64,000 nt of DNA, from NCBI GenBank assembly GCA_958510875.1, contig OY294068.1:72580633-72644632 (forward strand), written 5' to 3'. Numbering within the stretch: position 1 is the stretch's first letter; every line of letters starts with the position of its first letter. Position numbers and translations under genes: made by a program. The DNA is from Endomychus coccineus (lineage: Eukaryota > Arthropoda > Insecta > Coleoptera > Endomychidae). Below are positions 23,810 through 36,133 of the stretch, piece by piece. Under the pieces are notes generated by a model that saw only the letters and a list, made by a program, of their open reading frames with translations, ran no database searches and was not told where the DNA came from.

Positions 23810-23937
23810 ACTGTTGGTTTACCAGTAAGTTCAGCTGTTTGTGAAAGAAGTGATTCTGCTATGCAACGTATTAAAACTTGGCTGAGAAGCACAATGAACC
23901 AATATACGTTTTCAAGAATTGCGTTACTAAATATATA
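23810..23937 (+). pseudogene. hAT transposase C-terminal dimerisation fragment
   Basis: LPVSSAVCERSDSAMQRIKT followed by WLRSTMNQYTFSRIALLNI is the hATC dimerisation motif ('LPVSSASCERSFSxLKxIKTWLRSTMxxxRLxxLALLNI'). The frame ends with a stop right after. The upstream part of the transposase is only faintly recognisable between 23620 and 23800. Confidence 0.7.
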
Positions 23938-24699
23938 AAATCTTTTTATGAAGCAATTTGTAACAACCTAAAAAATTCTACATATTTGTTGTGGATCAAA
24001 TAAAGATTATGGCACATTCAGAAAAAACATCAGATTGTCTTTCACTTTCTAATATCTGTTTGAAGAAGCTGATGTGTTAGTGAAACTATAATCACATTTA
24101 TTTATTAAACTAGTGAAAATCGAACTCTTAATGATTATTTTATTCAAGTTCAGAATGGATTTTCATCACGTAATGGCTGGTTCTCTCCAATGATTGTCTT
24201 TTAGTTAATTACTTAATTTTTTAATTTATTTAAAGGTTGAAATTATACTAAACTAGTCCAAACTTCATGATCCTGAAAATATAAATGTTAGGTTTATTGG
24301 GGTCGTGACCCCCTACAAAAATGATCTAGTTATGCCAATGATTGGCAACGATCGCCGTGCTGCACCATTGGACAGGTGTGCGCTCTTCTTTTGCTCTTCT
24401 GCTCCTATCCCATCTGTAGTTTTTCCGTTTATATTTCGACCGCTGTTGTGCAACTCTGTAGATATTCTAATTTGCATGTTTCTTTGTATCATTTAGGTGC
24501 TTGGTTTCACCATGTTTGTGTATTAACATATATTTATTTTTTACGTATTTTTTGTTTGAATACGTATTTCTAAATTGGATATATCCTAGAAGTATTACGA
24601 TTCTTATCACTTACCTACTATGGATGTAGGGAGTATAACATTAATGTGTTTCAATTTCAATTTTTCCTGTTTCGTTCGTTTTTGCGTAGTAGACAATCT

Positions 24700-24890
24700 C
24701 AATTGAAATTAATGCGAAAAGACGTAGTGTAATTAGTTCGAAGAGTCCCGCGTTTGATGTGAATTAGTTTTCAAACGTCTTCACATGATGGTCATGAGAC
24801 CTAAACGTACGTAAAGACGGAAATATATTTGATATATGTGTTTATGCGACCTATTTCCCAAGAATTTACATATGATTCATGTCTGGGTTA
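24700..24890 (+). repeat. Penelope-like terminal repeat fragment with decayed hammerhead
   Basis: This copy aligns with 57975-58140, sharing ATTGAAATTAATGCG, then AATTAGTTTT, then the motif and GACCTATTTCC. The hammerhead region at 24777-24818 keeps GTCTT...AAGAC and the palindromic ACGTACGT, but the core has mutated (CACATGA for CTGATGA, TAAA for GAAA), so it is presumably inactive. Confidence 0.5.
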
Positions 24891-25589
24891 AGAATCATTA
24901 TTATGCTAGTAGGTATTGTATTTCCTGATGCTATTGCTCACATTGGAGAGCTAACCAAGCAAGTAATTGTGAATAAAAAAATATTAACTGTTGACTTAAA
25001 TAATAAAAATGATTGCAATATGCTGTAAAAATAGGATGCCGCATTTTGCTTCTCATGTCAGCCAGTAAACTACGTACACGGATACAGGTTTTAGAATCTG
25101 AAAAAAATGCTACTGATTCAAAATGTGGTTTTTCAAACCATGAGAAAACAATACCAATATTCGAGCAATGTTTAAGTGTAAAGATTAAATCTGCAGAACA
25201 ACTACAAAATATCTTGGAACATATAGAATGTAGGTACAGATCTATTATTGAAGTGATATTGATTAGATAAACAAAAGGAACAATGTTTATTCAATAACCT
25301 GTTCGAATATACAGTAAAAAAAAATTACTTTGAAAGATGCTATTGTTTGTATTCTACAAAATGCAAAATATCTATTCCCAGGAATACAGAACCAACTATT
25401 CCAACCGAAGGTGGGTGCAAACTGTTCAAATTGTTGTGGATATTCAAGATTCCAATGTTACATGGCTTACTCTGATGGAAGATAAAATATAATTGGGAAA
25501 TATAGCAATACCTATATTAAAGAGGGAATTGTGAAAGAATTGCCACTACTAAAAATCTAGATGCAGCAACCTACACCGAGGCTACATTG

Positions 25590-25770
25590 AATATCCTAAT
25601 GAAAATAGAATCGATCTTAGTCTGCTTTTGAGCCAGTGTTATGTTGACGAGCGGGTAAATTATTGGTGTTGTCTACAGGATTGAAAAGAAATTGAAACGC
25701 AAAATTCCATTTGTTCATTGCCACAATCGTTCCGTGCATCCAGTTGTTTTAAGGACCTCGTCAATTTTCT
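25590..25770 (+). pseudogene. hAT transposase core fragment
   Basis: Pieces readable across frameshifts include SQCYVDE / VMLTSG near 25630-25660 and KLKRKIPFVHCHNRSVH near 25690-25740. These recall the hAT block 'CYDGASVMSGxxxGVxxxIxxxxxxxxxVHCxAHxLNL'. The reading frame is badly broken. It lies downstream of the C-terminal fragment at 23.8 kb, which is the wrong order for one gene. Confidence 0.4.
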
Positions 25771-26188
25771 GATCAATGTGTTATGATGCATGAATTCTTT
25801 CAACAAGGCAAAGTGGCTGCCTTATATGAAGGTAAGACGATTGACCCACTCCTTGAGCAGAGTCAGTCAGAACATTTGGCTGTTACAAAAGTCATAGGTA
25901 TACGAAAATTATTCTGAAATTTTGAAGTTATGAAAAGAAATGAAAAGAGAAAAATCCAGGGATGATATTGTCAAAAGTAATGGCATAAAATCCGTCAAGT
26001 TTAACATAGAATTTGAAATGGCAATGAGGATAGCTTCATCAACGCCACTCACACATAATCTCTTCTGTCCTTCTGTTTATATCTAAAAGATGGCGATCCT
26101 AGGTATGATCCCCAAAACTTGCGCCCCACTCCAAATTTCTGATGCCCTATCTCAAATTCTATATCCTAGCTACGACCCTGGTTCGATT

Positions 26189-26990
26189 CCTACGAAAATT
26201 TATAGGGTTGGACACTCTTCCACCCTTACTGGGGGAATAGAGCATATGAACCATAAAAATAAAACCAAATCAAAAAATGTTGCAGACTGATGTGGAATCG
26301 GACTCATCGGTAGGCACTTCCTCCAACACTACCATGGCATTGTCATATCTCGGGGTCATAAGGGCTAGAAACCGAAAAAACGATTACTCAAGGGACAAAG
26401 GAACTTAAGTTACAAAGAACACACCTCGGGATGTCTGGAAAATCAGCAAGGCGGAGAGAACTGCTAAATACAAAATGCTTTCGACAAATACGTTTTTAAA
26501 AATTTCATTTCAAGCATGAAATGAATAACAAATAGCTCATTCTAAAATCTAGTGAATATTGATCTGTCACATTACTAACACTAATATACGTAAATTATAG
26601 AATAATAAATTACATATCCATATAAGGAGACGTATGCATTCATACCTCCACGCCAAGTGGAAAAATTATGTATTGTTAATTTTTCATGTAGATCTCTTCT
26701 GGGTACTAGGTTCTTCGTCTAGGGTCTAGGGCCTTCGTCTGGTTGTTTGTATGCTGAGCCTTCGTTTTCTTTATTCGAATTACGGCTTGCTATGATAATA
26801 AAGATTAGAATGACGTATAGTATACCTGTCCATATGCTCGATGAAGTGTGGAATTGCGGTATTTGCAAATTTGTTAACTTGTTCTTAGAATGTTTCAATT
26901 GATGTATCAGAGATTGTAGTTACTCTAAATTCAGTTGGTTCCAATTGTGATAATTCACTATGCTCATAATGTAGCGGAAATTGGGCAATT
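26189..26990. other. No gene seen
   Basis: AT-rich sequence. CTTCGTCTAGGGTCTAGGGCC at about 26713 is a small local duplication. It may include the end of the adjacent retroelement, but no LTR could be paired. Confidence 0.35.
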
Positions 26991-27059
26991 TCGATATTCG
27001 ATATTTGCAGGGCTGCTATAGCTTTGATTGAATTTGGGTTGGTCTTCGGAATTAGTTCG

Positions 27060-27400
27060 TTAAGTTGAATCTTCTTGGATTTTCAGTATGTAATTTCCTT
27101 GTAGCAGAGTGATATCTCCCTTTAAATGGCTGATTACTGTGATTTCTTGTAGAAATAATTGTAACCATTGGTCACTTTTTATTTTCTGGAATTTCTGTTG
27201 ACGAATCGTTGCTTTACTTCGCTTGCAATTTTCGTAGTTATTAGTGAAATGGGCCAGCTGAACTTCACACGGGCTTCCTTCATTTACTTGTACGTTCTGT
27301 GCTGGACATAATAACTCTGAGGGCATAGTTTCCTCACATTCATGAAAATAAACTGTAGTAGATCTCATTTATGGCTAAGTTTTTAGTTTGGAAAATGAGA
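27060..27400 (-). pseudogene. Possible envelope-like third ORF of the gypsy relic
   Basis: An open segment downstream of the integrase has spaced cysteines (LLCPAQNV, PCEVQLAHF, ENCKRSK), a Trp-containing stretch and a Gly-containing hydrophobic end. Position and cysteine spacing recall the C-terminal ectodomain of insect errantivirus envelope proteins. No fusion peptide, furin site or membrane anchor can be read. The call rests mostly on position. Confidence 0.35.
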
Positions 27401-28489
27401 TTTTGGTAATTAATAGGGGGGGGGGTCTTGATTGGTATGGAATGAAGGTGATTATAGTTTTAAGGAATTGACTCTACAATCGGAATCTCGACTATAAATA
27501 TTAGTTGTTTTTCCTTGTAATAGCTTGCAATTACTGCAATTGTCTATATAACTGTCTTTAGCAATTTCGTAAAGAAACTTCACTGTAGGCTGTATCATTA
27601 AAATTTCAGTTATTCATTGAATAAGTCTTCTGTTTCTAATATTGACGGGTGCAGAGTACCTAACTTCGCAAATATAAAATATCAACATGTGATATATTAG
27701 AGTATGTTATTAAAGTTTTTCTAATTGTGGCTGTTTTTGTTCGACACGTTCAATTATTTTTTGAGTTTGTAAATCTAATTGATTTTGATTGTGTACGATC
27801 CAATTAGTTGTTTCTTTGAATTTATGAATGGTCATATTTGGCTATCTGGCGTCTTTCGCATTGATTAATAAAATTGGTTACATGTTCTTTAATATTTGGG
27901 ATAAAGTATCTGTCTGAAATTTATATGATTGTTTCGGTGATACCTCTATGGTTGGTTTTACCTTCATGATAGCTTCGTATTATTTCTACAATAGTACTAC
28001 TTATAATTTTGGGTTCGTGGTTATCAACTAATCATGATACTTGTTGTATACTCTTGTAGGAATTTATGAATATCATGTTCATTATTTTCTTCAGATATTT
28101 ATACTACATATTTTCGTTGTTTACCATGGTTAATCCGTTTTACTGGTTTGGGATTGATTCATGTTCACAGTAATAATATAATATTGGTTAGGTTTCGATT
28201 CTATTGCATCTTGAGAAATTGGAATCGCTGTCTTAGGTCCTTCGTACATTTGAATAAATTTTATCCGATGGGGATCGCTAATATGCTAATAATGGAAGGT
28301 ATTTGTAAATTCTGTTCGTCTTCCTGTGGAGTAGGGGTTATTATCTCTTCTAAGCGTTCGTCGTTTTGTATATATTGGGTAACATTGATAATAGGTCCAG
28401 ATTGTCTGTCAAAGCAGATATCTGTATACGTGATAGTTCTTCAGCGTTCGTGTTACGCTTGCCTCATTTGTATATTATTTTATAGTCGA

Positions 28490-28735
28490 GTTCTTCGAGC
28501 TTAAGTCTCCATTTGACAAGTTCAGAATTAGGTTCCTCAAGTTTCATTAGCCATATCCGTCTGTGTAGTTTTGAATAGTTCTTCCGAATAAATAGGATCT
28601 GAAATATTTGACTTCCCAATCTGTAGCCACTAACTCTCCCTCAATGGTGGAATAATTTTGTTCGCTGTCATTTAGGATAATCGGTTTATCTTTTCCTACA
28701 GTGTCTTGTGATAAAATGGAACCAATTGCCACGTT
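28490..28735 (-). pseudogene. Ty3/gypsy RNase H fragment
   Basis: This is the best preserved domain of the gypsy relic. It contains the 'AIGxxLSQ' block, the 'EQNYSTIExELxAxxWAVKYFRxYL' block and, after a break, 'KLVKWRLKLEELDYKI', which leads into the tether before integrase. Confidence 0.7.
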
Positions 28736-29389
28736 TGACGCATCTGTGGTTGATATTAAGGGTTTCTCGGAATCTGGATATTGTAAAATATGGTCGTTAG
28801 TCAGTATATGTTAACATAAGTCAAAGTTTCCAGGAATTCAGGCGTGTGTTTGATATTTTTCTTCAGACATTGGGTCATCGACTTTGTCAATTGAAATTAT
28901 CAATAAATTTCCTATAGTACAAGTCCTAAGAAACCTTTAGTTTCCTTTAGTGTATTTGGTAATTGGATACTGTACACTTCAAGCTTTAATTTTGTCGGAA
29001 TTTGATTTTACTCCATCGGCTGTGATGATGTCCTGAACAGCTAACTTCCTTCCGGATGAAGTCTATTGAACGTTCTATGTGTTCCTGTAAAGATGTTGAA
29101 AATATAATCATGTCGTCTAGGTAAACAAAGCATTATTCGTTTTGAATACCTCTAAGAATGTCGTCCATGATCTTTCAAAAGTGGCGAGTGCGTTTTTATG
29201 ACCAAAAGTCATTCTTTCAGATACGTAATGTCCGCCTTCGGTACTGCATTCTGTTTCCATTTCGCGTTCTTTTGAAGCGATTTCTACTTGATGGTACCCT
29301 GAAGTAGTAAACTATTGACATTTCCCTAGGGAAATTTGGGTTGGATAATATCTTGTTGAAATAGTTGATCTACTCCCACCCAACCCCAA

Positions 29390-29670
29390 CCACGCAAGTC
29401 ACAATGTGGCCCGTGGACGAATTATAAATGACTGGAAAGCAAAGAGATTTTGCTGGCAGCATTCCTTAATATTGAGGAAGTGTCAACAACACACCTTTCG
29501 ACTCTACTTTAAGAGCATGAAGAAAAAGGGATATGGATCAGACTTGCTGAAGATTGATAAACCACTCCTCTATAATGGATGAAAAACTTTCGATGAAGGT
29601 CACCACGGGCTGTCCGCTCAATCGGAAGTACTTTCCCCTCCGCTCTGAGACTTGGTGGTGGGAGGACTGG
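29390..29670 (+). pseudogene. Non-LTR retrotransposon RT fragment
   Basis: Plus-strand pieces across frameshifts are LAAFLNIEEVSTTHL, NNTPFDSTLRA*RKRDMDQT and MKVTTGCPLNRKYFPLRSE. They correspond to the jockey-clade RT blocks 'ALAAFLDIEGAFDNTxFDSIxxAL' and 'VTxGCPQGGVLSPLLW'. The catalytic Asp of the first block is changed. This short, dead piece abuts the truncated gypsy relic. Confidence 0.6.
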
Positions 29671-29970
29671 TAATCAAACTGGAAAGGAATTACTCTAAAC
29701 CAGTTGGTTACGGGGATGATGTAATCAATGCTACAATATATAAGGAGAAAACACTTGAAAGAATTGCGTAACGCACAAATTATAATGTACACAAATAACT
29801 AGGAGTCACTGAAGACACTTTTACACCAAAAAGTGACATTAAAATGTCGAAAAGAGCTCAGCGCACTGGCACAACAGAATAACTTCGATGTTTGTGTCTC
29901 AGGATGGTTTGGCATCGAGGGCAAAAAAATATGTTCAACTAGCCAGAATGATCTCATCAATCTCATATAT

Positions 29971-31252
29971 TAGTCCAGGCAACGAACCAGAAAATAAAAA
30001 ATATATATATGGTAGGCTAGAATTTCAAATTTTTTTTTGCATTCTGTTACTAATACCCCATAAATCATTCATGACAGACTATCAAGACCGTGGGGGTCGA
30101 TCTTTCTACCTTCCCAAAACGAAAACGGGGTTTCAACCCCTCAGAGGAGCATTCTTATAAAAACAATCCAAAAGTTTAGGAAACTAATGAATTTGGAGCC
30201 CCCAGTATGTTTTTTGGGTCGTGGATCACGATTCCGCAGTTAGTTTTCTCGGAAAACTCCCTCTAGATGGGAAATTTGGAAAATATATATATAATATATA
30301 ATTTATAATTTTGTTGCAAAAATGACCTCTAGTAAGTTTTTTGGGTCGTTGATCACGAATCCGCTGTTATTTTTCCCAAAAAACTCTCTCCAGATGGAAA
30401 ATTCGGGAAATATGAGATTTTTCTGAGACGGTTATGAATGATAAAGTATGATTTTGTTGCAAAGATGACATCTAGTAGGTTTTTTGGGTCGCTGATCACG
30501 ATTCCGCTGTAATTTTTCCCAAAAAACTCTCTCCAGATGGAAAATTCGGGAAATATGAGATTTTCCTGAGACGGTTATGAATAATAAAGTATAACTGTAA
30601 TACAAAAATGACCCCTAGTAGGTTTTTTGGGTCGTTGATCACGATTCCGCTGTTATTTTTCCCTAAAACTCTCCAGATAGAAAATCCCAAATTTCCCATC
30701 TGGAAGGAGTTTTCCGAGAAAACCAACAGCGGAATCGTAATCAGCTACTCAAGAACATACTGGGGGTCATTTTTGTAACAAAATTATACTTTATTATTCA
30801 TTACCGTCTCAGGAAAATCTCAAATTTCCCGAATTTTCCATCTGGAGAGACTTTTTTAGAAAAAATTACAGCGGAATCGTGATCAGCGACCCAAAACATC
30901 TACTAGAGGTCATTTTTGCAACAAAATTATACGTTATACATTATATATAAAATTTCCCATCTGGAGGGAATTTTCCGAGAAAACTAACTGCGGGATCGTG
31001 ATCAGCGACACAAAAAACATACCAGGGGTCTTTTTGGCTCTTAATTCATTAATTTTGGACTGTTTTTATAAGAATGCTCCTCTGAGGGGTTGAAACCCCG
31101 TTTTGAGGGGGTAGGGAGGTCGACCCCCGCGGTCTTGATAGTCATGAATGATCTATGGGGTATTGGGAACAAAATGCAAAAAAAATTTTGAAATTCTAGC
31201 TCACTATATTTTTTTTTATTATGGTCTTTTTACGGGCTTATTGCCTGGACTA
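29971..31252. mobile_element. Foldback element copy 3 (TAGTCCAG family)
   Basis: The termini TAGTCCAGGCAA and TTGCCTGGACTA are identical to those of copy 1. TAT flanks both sides (29968-29970 and 31253-31255). The interior is a long inverted repeat built of tandem units of about 125-145 bp with TTTTTTGGGTCG-TGATCACGA and CTCTCCAGATG. There are more units on the left (starting near 30200, 30320, 30455 and 30600) than on the right. It shares long stretches with copy 1, so the two belong to one subfamily. No transposase. Confidence 0.85.
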
Positions 31253-31255
31253 TAT

Positions 31256-33395
31256 TGCTTCAGTACCTTTTCTGGGGCTGACAAAAAACTGTCCGATGAT
31301 GCATACGGGAACAGAGTGCCGGAATAAAGCTCCTTGCATGCACTACAGGAAAACATTTATCAGGGAACTGTCGAAGGAAAATATAACTTACTTATGGTTA
31401 GATACTACTAAATTCTCTGAAAGAATTTATATTAGATACTAGAAATAGCAAAGTTTTACTCATAGTTCAGGAACTTAATTATGAAGATGAGAACAGAAAC
31501 AGCGATTTTTGATGAAATTAAAAAAAATATGTACAGTTAGGCGAAAGTTAGCACTAGATTGACTTGCTATGAATAGAAACTTGACAATTTTGAGATTTTA
31601 TTTCGCTGTTACAAAAGTTATTTATTATCAAATATTGAAGCTTCGCTATTAGAGATTGTGAGAAACTAATAGACGCTTTTACCAGAACAAAATGGAGAAA
31701 AGTAACACTATAAAAGTTGACAAGTTGATTTTTGCTAGAATTTATGTCTATGTTATCACGTTATTTTGTAGAATATAAGATACTATGACTTGGGTTTATC
31801 AATTTTATTCTACATACTAGTAAAAAAAAATAGGAATAAATTCTAAAGGGTCCCCATTTAGTTAAATGTGACTGGAGCCCCAAATGTCTTAATCCGACAC
31901 TGTATCTCCAGTAGCTCTATGCCCGGTTACTTATGAGACATCCTGAATATTGTTTCATCTTTGGATCCCAATGTTCCGATACCATTTGGAACAGAAATAT
32001 TAGTCACAATCTGTTAATATATTCGATTTCAATGAGGTTAGAGTTTCAAAATATCATATCTATCAATAATCTTGTTGTGAATATAAAACGTATGGAGATA
32101 GAGAGAAAAAACAGCTCGTCACTAAATGATGTTCAATTTATCCAGAAGTATTCGAACTTCGCAATCCTACTCTGAAACACGAAAAATTCACAATTTCAAT
32201 GAAATTCCTTATGACCTCAATCACAAATTAGAAGTCTACAAGCACTATGATCGAACAAGAAGGGATGTAAATTATTTCAAAGGCATCGGATTAAGAAAAC
32301 CAAAAGATCAATTAGTATATGTAACAAGGGACTATAGTGTGACTTTGAATCTCGAGAGTGGCAACAATCAATTGATGGAATAAAAGGCACTTTGGTCTAG
32401 TGGTTTATACGTCATCTTTTGCACCGCAGGAACTGAGACTCACTCTTTTAATCCAAGTAAATGTGGCACTTTAGTTCTTAACTTTTCTACATACCTCCTC
32501 GAATAGTTGATCATAGGCAAAATTTATGATAGTTGTAACCATATTAAAACACATACAGCACAAAATTGAACCAAATTCATTAAAACTCAAAAGGTTTTGA
32601 TTTCGGCATGTTTTTCGTATTTCGTTTCATTTTATTACCAATCAATCGAATTTTAAAAGTATCACAGGCTTGTTAGAAGTGTGGAATAGATTTTTCCTAC
32701 TACCCCTTTAGAAATGACATTCACGACCCCTGAATTAAGGTAACAACAGCCCTTTTCAGGGAGATAAAATCTCTTACAAGCTATTGAGTATTGATTTTTC
32801 TCCAGCCAGCGATATATATACTAACTGATTACAAATGTTATATTTCAACAGAAAAAGGAATACAAAGATCATACTTGAAAATGGACATGAAAGGTAGCAG
32901 GACAAATTATGTACATTCCTCTTAAGTAAAGTTCATCTCCTGCTTTGGATTTTAATCAAACTATCCGCGGAAGGAAAAGAGGCACTTTCCTCCCTTGGTA
33001 TGTAAATAACTATTATTTACTCGACGACGGAACGTGTAACAGAATCTATCAATAGCTTTAAATTTCCTCACAACGATAACGAGAAGCGACTGCTGAAATA
33101 ATAATGACTGGCGGATCAAGATAAACCTAAATAGATCTACGATCTACCTCAATGCCACTTTCGCTAAAAGCTTTAGTGGATGCATCATCCCACTCATATA
33201 TATATATAGTAATTTTCTATTATCATCGCAAATCATTCGAATTGAAGTGAGTATATAATCTGACATGAAAGTGGGAACTCCAATCAATGGTTGCACAATC
33301 CTATTTCCCAACTTAATTGGGTACAATCGTCGGAAACAGGTGTATCAGAAGCAATTTCATTATCAATAGAATAATAAATTGAGAATAAAACCCAA
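31256..33395. other. No convincing gene; weak tRNA-like sequence
   Basis: A frame at 32126-32383 (85 codons) has no family I recognise. Just after it, at 32393-32475, GGTCTAGTGG resembles a tRNA box A and AATCCAAG a decayed T-arm, so a tRNA pseudogene or SINE head is possible. Confidence 0.3.
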
Positions 33396-33870
33396 ATTAG
33401 TGCTTGAATTTCAATACCTTTCATTTTATAATCGATATTCTCACCCCACGTGAGTCCAAATCTTCACAATGAAAGTACAGGTGGCTCAAATTCGAGCCTC
33501 TTCATTAGGATCTCGGAAATGGCAAGAGATACTGGGTCAGTTAAATCATGACAAAATCGCACAATTTGGTACTCAACAAAATGGCGTATTGGGATATGAA
33601 GAATCTAATTTCGGAGATATTCGGAAAAATTGAAATATCATAACATCTGTATTATTTTTTTCTGACGTTATTGGGAAAGATATTTGAAAATAAAAGACAC
33701 TTAGTCGTTGCCACTTTTTATGATCAACAAGATGACGCTATAAAATTGTAAATGCGAGATTTCGTATTTCAGAAAACATCAACTTATTTTTTTCAATACG
33801 GCCCTGGATTTTTATGACTTTTTGTTACTTTTGGGCTCCCTTGAACCCATGGCTAATCACAATATGTAAA
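33396..33870 (+). repeat. Long-range inverted repeat, left copy
   Basis: This is the inverted counterpart of 41040-41500. Shared tracts include GATCTCGGAAATGG / CCATTTCCGAGATC, CGTTATTGGGAAAGAT / ATCTTTCCCAATAACG and GGGCTCCC / GGGAGCCC. It carries no coding sequence. Confidence 0.65.
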
Positions 33871-34204
33871 AAAATATTATTATAGGTACAACTCCATTTT
33901 CAAAACAAATTATTTTTTAATACTGGAATTTCCTTATTTCGGTCAACAATAGTCTAAAATGCTGATAACGGTTTATATTATCAGGAAATAATTATAACTA
34001 AGGCCCTTATTTGCAATATTTTAATATAGCCCCTTCTAAATTATCAGGAAAGTTAATCACAATCAATTAATTAACAGCTAAGAAAACTAACTAAAATCTA
34101 ACACCAATCGCTTCATACGTCCTCGCAGATTATTCATAACCGCCCACTGCATTACTGTTCCTCTCGCTCGTAGAGTTGTTCATATTTCTAACGCTAAATC
34201 TTGA

Positions 34205-34650
34205 AGTGGAGTATATTGAAACAACGTTTTTTAAAAATCCCTATAAAAAATAATCCAACGGAGACAAATCAGCGCTTCTGGAAGGCCAACTCTCCACTCA
34301 TTGGATCGATTGGAAAAAGTTTCATTAAGAAACTGACTCACAGCCCTTCTATTATGGGGTGGTGCGCCATCCTGTTGTCACCACAGTTGAGGGAGCGTAT
34401 TCAAATGCTCGTCTTCAAGCCAATCTAATTATATAATTTCAAACCAAATAAGGTTCAGTATTCAAATCTAAAACGTGAATAATTGGTCCCAAGATTCTAT
34501 TTCGATACAGTCGCACTTCCCGTTTTGATACGGATGTTCTACTACATAATGATGCTCATTGTTCTTGTTTCAAAGGCCGCAGAAAAATTACGTCCATCAG
34601 TCTAGTTTATTTTATTCAAAAAATCGCAACCTCGCTGCAATTTTTCCATC
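34205..34650 (-). pseudogene. Tc1/mariner-superfamily transposase relic
   Basis: Minus-strand pieces, N- to C-terminal across frameshifts: a 'SDETNFSAAFE' segment near 34590-34560 (first Asp region); DGAPPHNRRAVSQFLNETF near 34370-34310 (the 'QQDGAPPHxxxxVxxFLNxxF' block with the second Asp); and WPSRSADLSPLDYFL*G near 34284-34232 (third Asp block). The last has a stop in place of the Trp codon. It is dead, and I could not pair TIRs. Confidence 0.65.
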
Positions 34651-35269
34651 AAGTCAATTGCAAAAGCCTTCTTTCATTGTTTCCTACTCTTAATTCTTGG
34701 CTGATAATCATGTAGTTTATAGGGATGATTCCTATTTTCCTTGAGAATCCTATGAATTAGTGTTCCAGGCATATTCAATTCTAAAGCATATTGAGGTGTG
34801 GAACCGCGAGGATTTACCGTACATTTAACAAAAATATTATTGTCGCAAAAGTATTATATGTGATAAAATTCATTATTAGCTCATAATGAAACTTACAATT
34901 GCTTGATCCTCAGCTTCTACTCATCCCCCATATGCATTTCGGGGTTCACTAAGGCTACTAAAAATACTGAAATTCCTGTTCAAAGTATTAAAATAGGAAT
35001 AATGTGGTTGAGGCGCTCTAAATATCGTTTTCATGAAATTTGCCAGTTTTTATCAACACTAATGTAGCATATCACGTTTTTCTGGATTGGAAAACACAAT
35101 TTCAGCTCTTTCAGACTATTTAAGCAGTTAGACATGTTTTGACGATTTTTTGTCCTTGAATATGAAAGCCGCCTTTTCCATTTTTCGTTAATATCGCAAA
35201 ACTAAGCGGCTGGCACATTGCATTAAAATAAATAATGTAATCCTGTTTTTACCACTTTTTTTAGCTTTC

Positions 35270-35665
35270 TTGTCTGTCTGTCTGGTATTGATTTTAATAG
35301 CTCGCTCCCTTTTCTGTTTGTAAACAATCGACTTTGACTATCTTCCCGATGAGCAAGAGACTTGAACATAGCTAAGAACTGGATGACTATACAATATAAA
35401 GTCGCTTCTTGTCTGTCTGTCTGTTCGCGCGGAATCTTGCAATTGATTTTAAACTGACTTTCGGATGAGGTAGAGACTTGAAATATTCAACATACCTCAG
35501 AACTGGATGACAATGCACTAATAATTCGCTTTCCTGTCTGTCTGTCTGTTCAGGCGGAATCTGCCAATAGATTTTGAGCTATCTTTCCGATGAGGTCGAT
35601 ACTTAAAACTTCAAACGTAGCTCAGAACTGGATGACAATGTAATATTAACGCTATTTCTTGTCCA
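35270..35665. repeat. Minisatellite with GTCTGTCTG core
   Basis: Three to four units of about 130 bp start with TTGTCTGTCTGTCTG, then have CGGAATCT, TGATTTTA, CCGATGAG and AGAACTGGATGACAAT. The starts are near 35272, 35407 and 35533. It leads directly into the next array. Confidence 0.75.
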
Positions 35666-36133
35666 TCAGGATTACTAATCTGGATTAGGAACCTGGATTA
35701 GGCACATTGCAACGTCTTGTACATTTTTAAAGTAATAGTTAATGTCATTTATGATTCTGGCAACTATTTTGAGATGTTTATTCGCAGAAAGTCACATCCT
35801 GCAACCTATGCGGTTTGGTAACGCAGTCCAGATTTGGATTAGGAACCTGGATTAGGCAAATTGTAACGTTTTGTACGTTTTCAAATTAATAGTTAATGTC
35901 ATTTATGATTCTGGAAACTATTTTGAGATGTTTATTCGCAGAAAGTCACATCCTGCGACCTCTGTGGTTTGGTAGCGCAGTCTAGATCTAGATTAGGAAC
36001 CTGGATAAGGCCCATTGTAACGTTTTGTACGTTTTTGAAGTAATAGTTAATAATAAAGATTCTTGACCCAGTATGAATTATATATAAAAAATCTCGGGAA
36101 ATAGGTCACATTAACACTTTGTTATAATTTTTT

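Larger units (their letters stand above)
23104..26180. mobile_element. Degenerate hAT element, 3.1 kb
   Basis: The left end CAGGGCCGTAGCTAGG and the right end (reverse complement CAGGGTCGTAGCTAGG) match at 15 of 16 positions and are the typical hAT terminus. Flanks are GTTCAATT (23096-23103) and GTTCGATT (26181-26188), an 8-bp target duplication with one mismatch. hAT coding pieces lie inside, but in an unexpected order. The interior also holds a Penelope-like terminal-repeat fragment near 24.7-24.9 kb, so the element is mosaic. Confidence 0.75.
26990..29382 (-). mobile_element. Ty3/gypsy (errantivirus-like) retroelement relic
   Basis: Minus strand, high to low. The RT at about 29360-28940 keeps LQGYHQVEIASKERE, a degenerate 'FGLKNAPATFQR' block and a YLDD box, followed by IIFSTSLQEHIER. 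RNase H lies at 28735-28490, with AIGSILSQDTVGKDKP and EQNYSTIEGELVATDWEVKY. The integrase zinc-binding region is at about 28010-27840, with SYHEGKTNHRGI and FINQCERRQ (usually CxxC). An envelope-like segment lies at 27400-27000. The order RT-RNase H-integrase-env is that of insect errantiviruses. Frameshifts and stops occur throughout. The 5' part (gag, protease, start of RT) is replaced at 29382 by a non-LTR fragment, and no LTRs were paired. It is dead. Confidence 0.75.

Noticed and set aside
32126..32475. An 85-codon frame followed by a tRNA-like sequence
   Set aside because: The frame has no recognised motif. The tRNA-like part lacks a readable cloverleaf, so neither is called as a gene.
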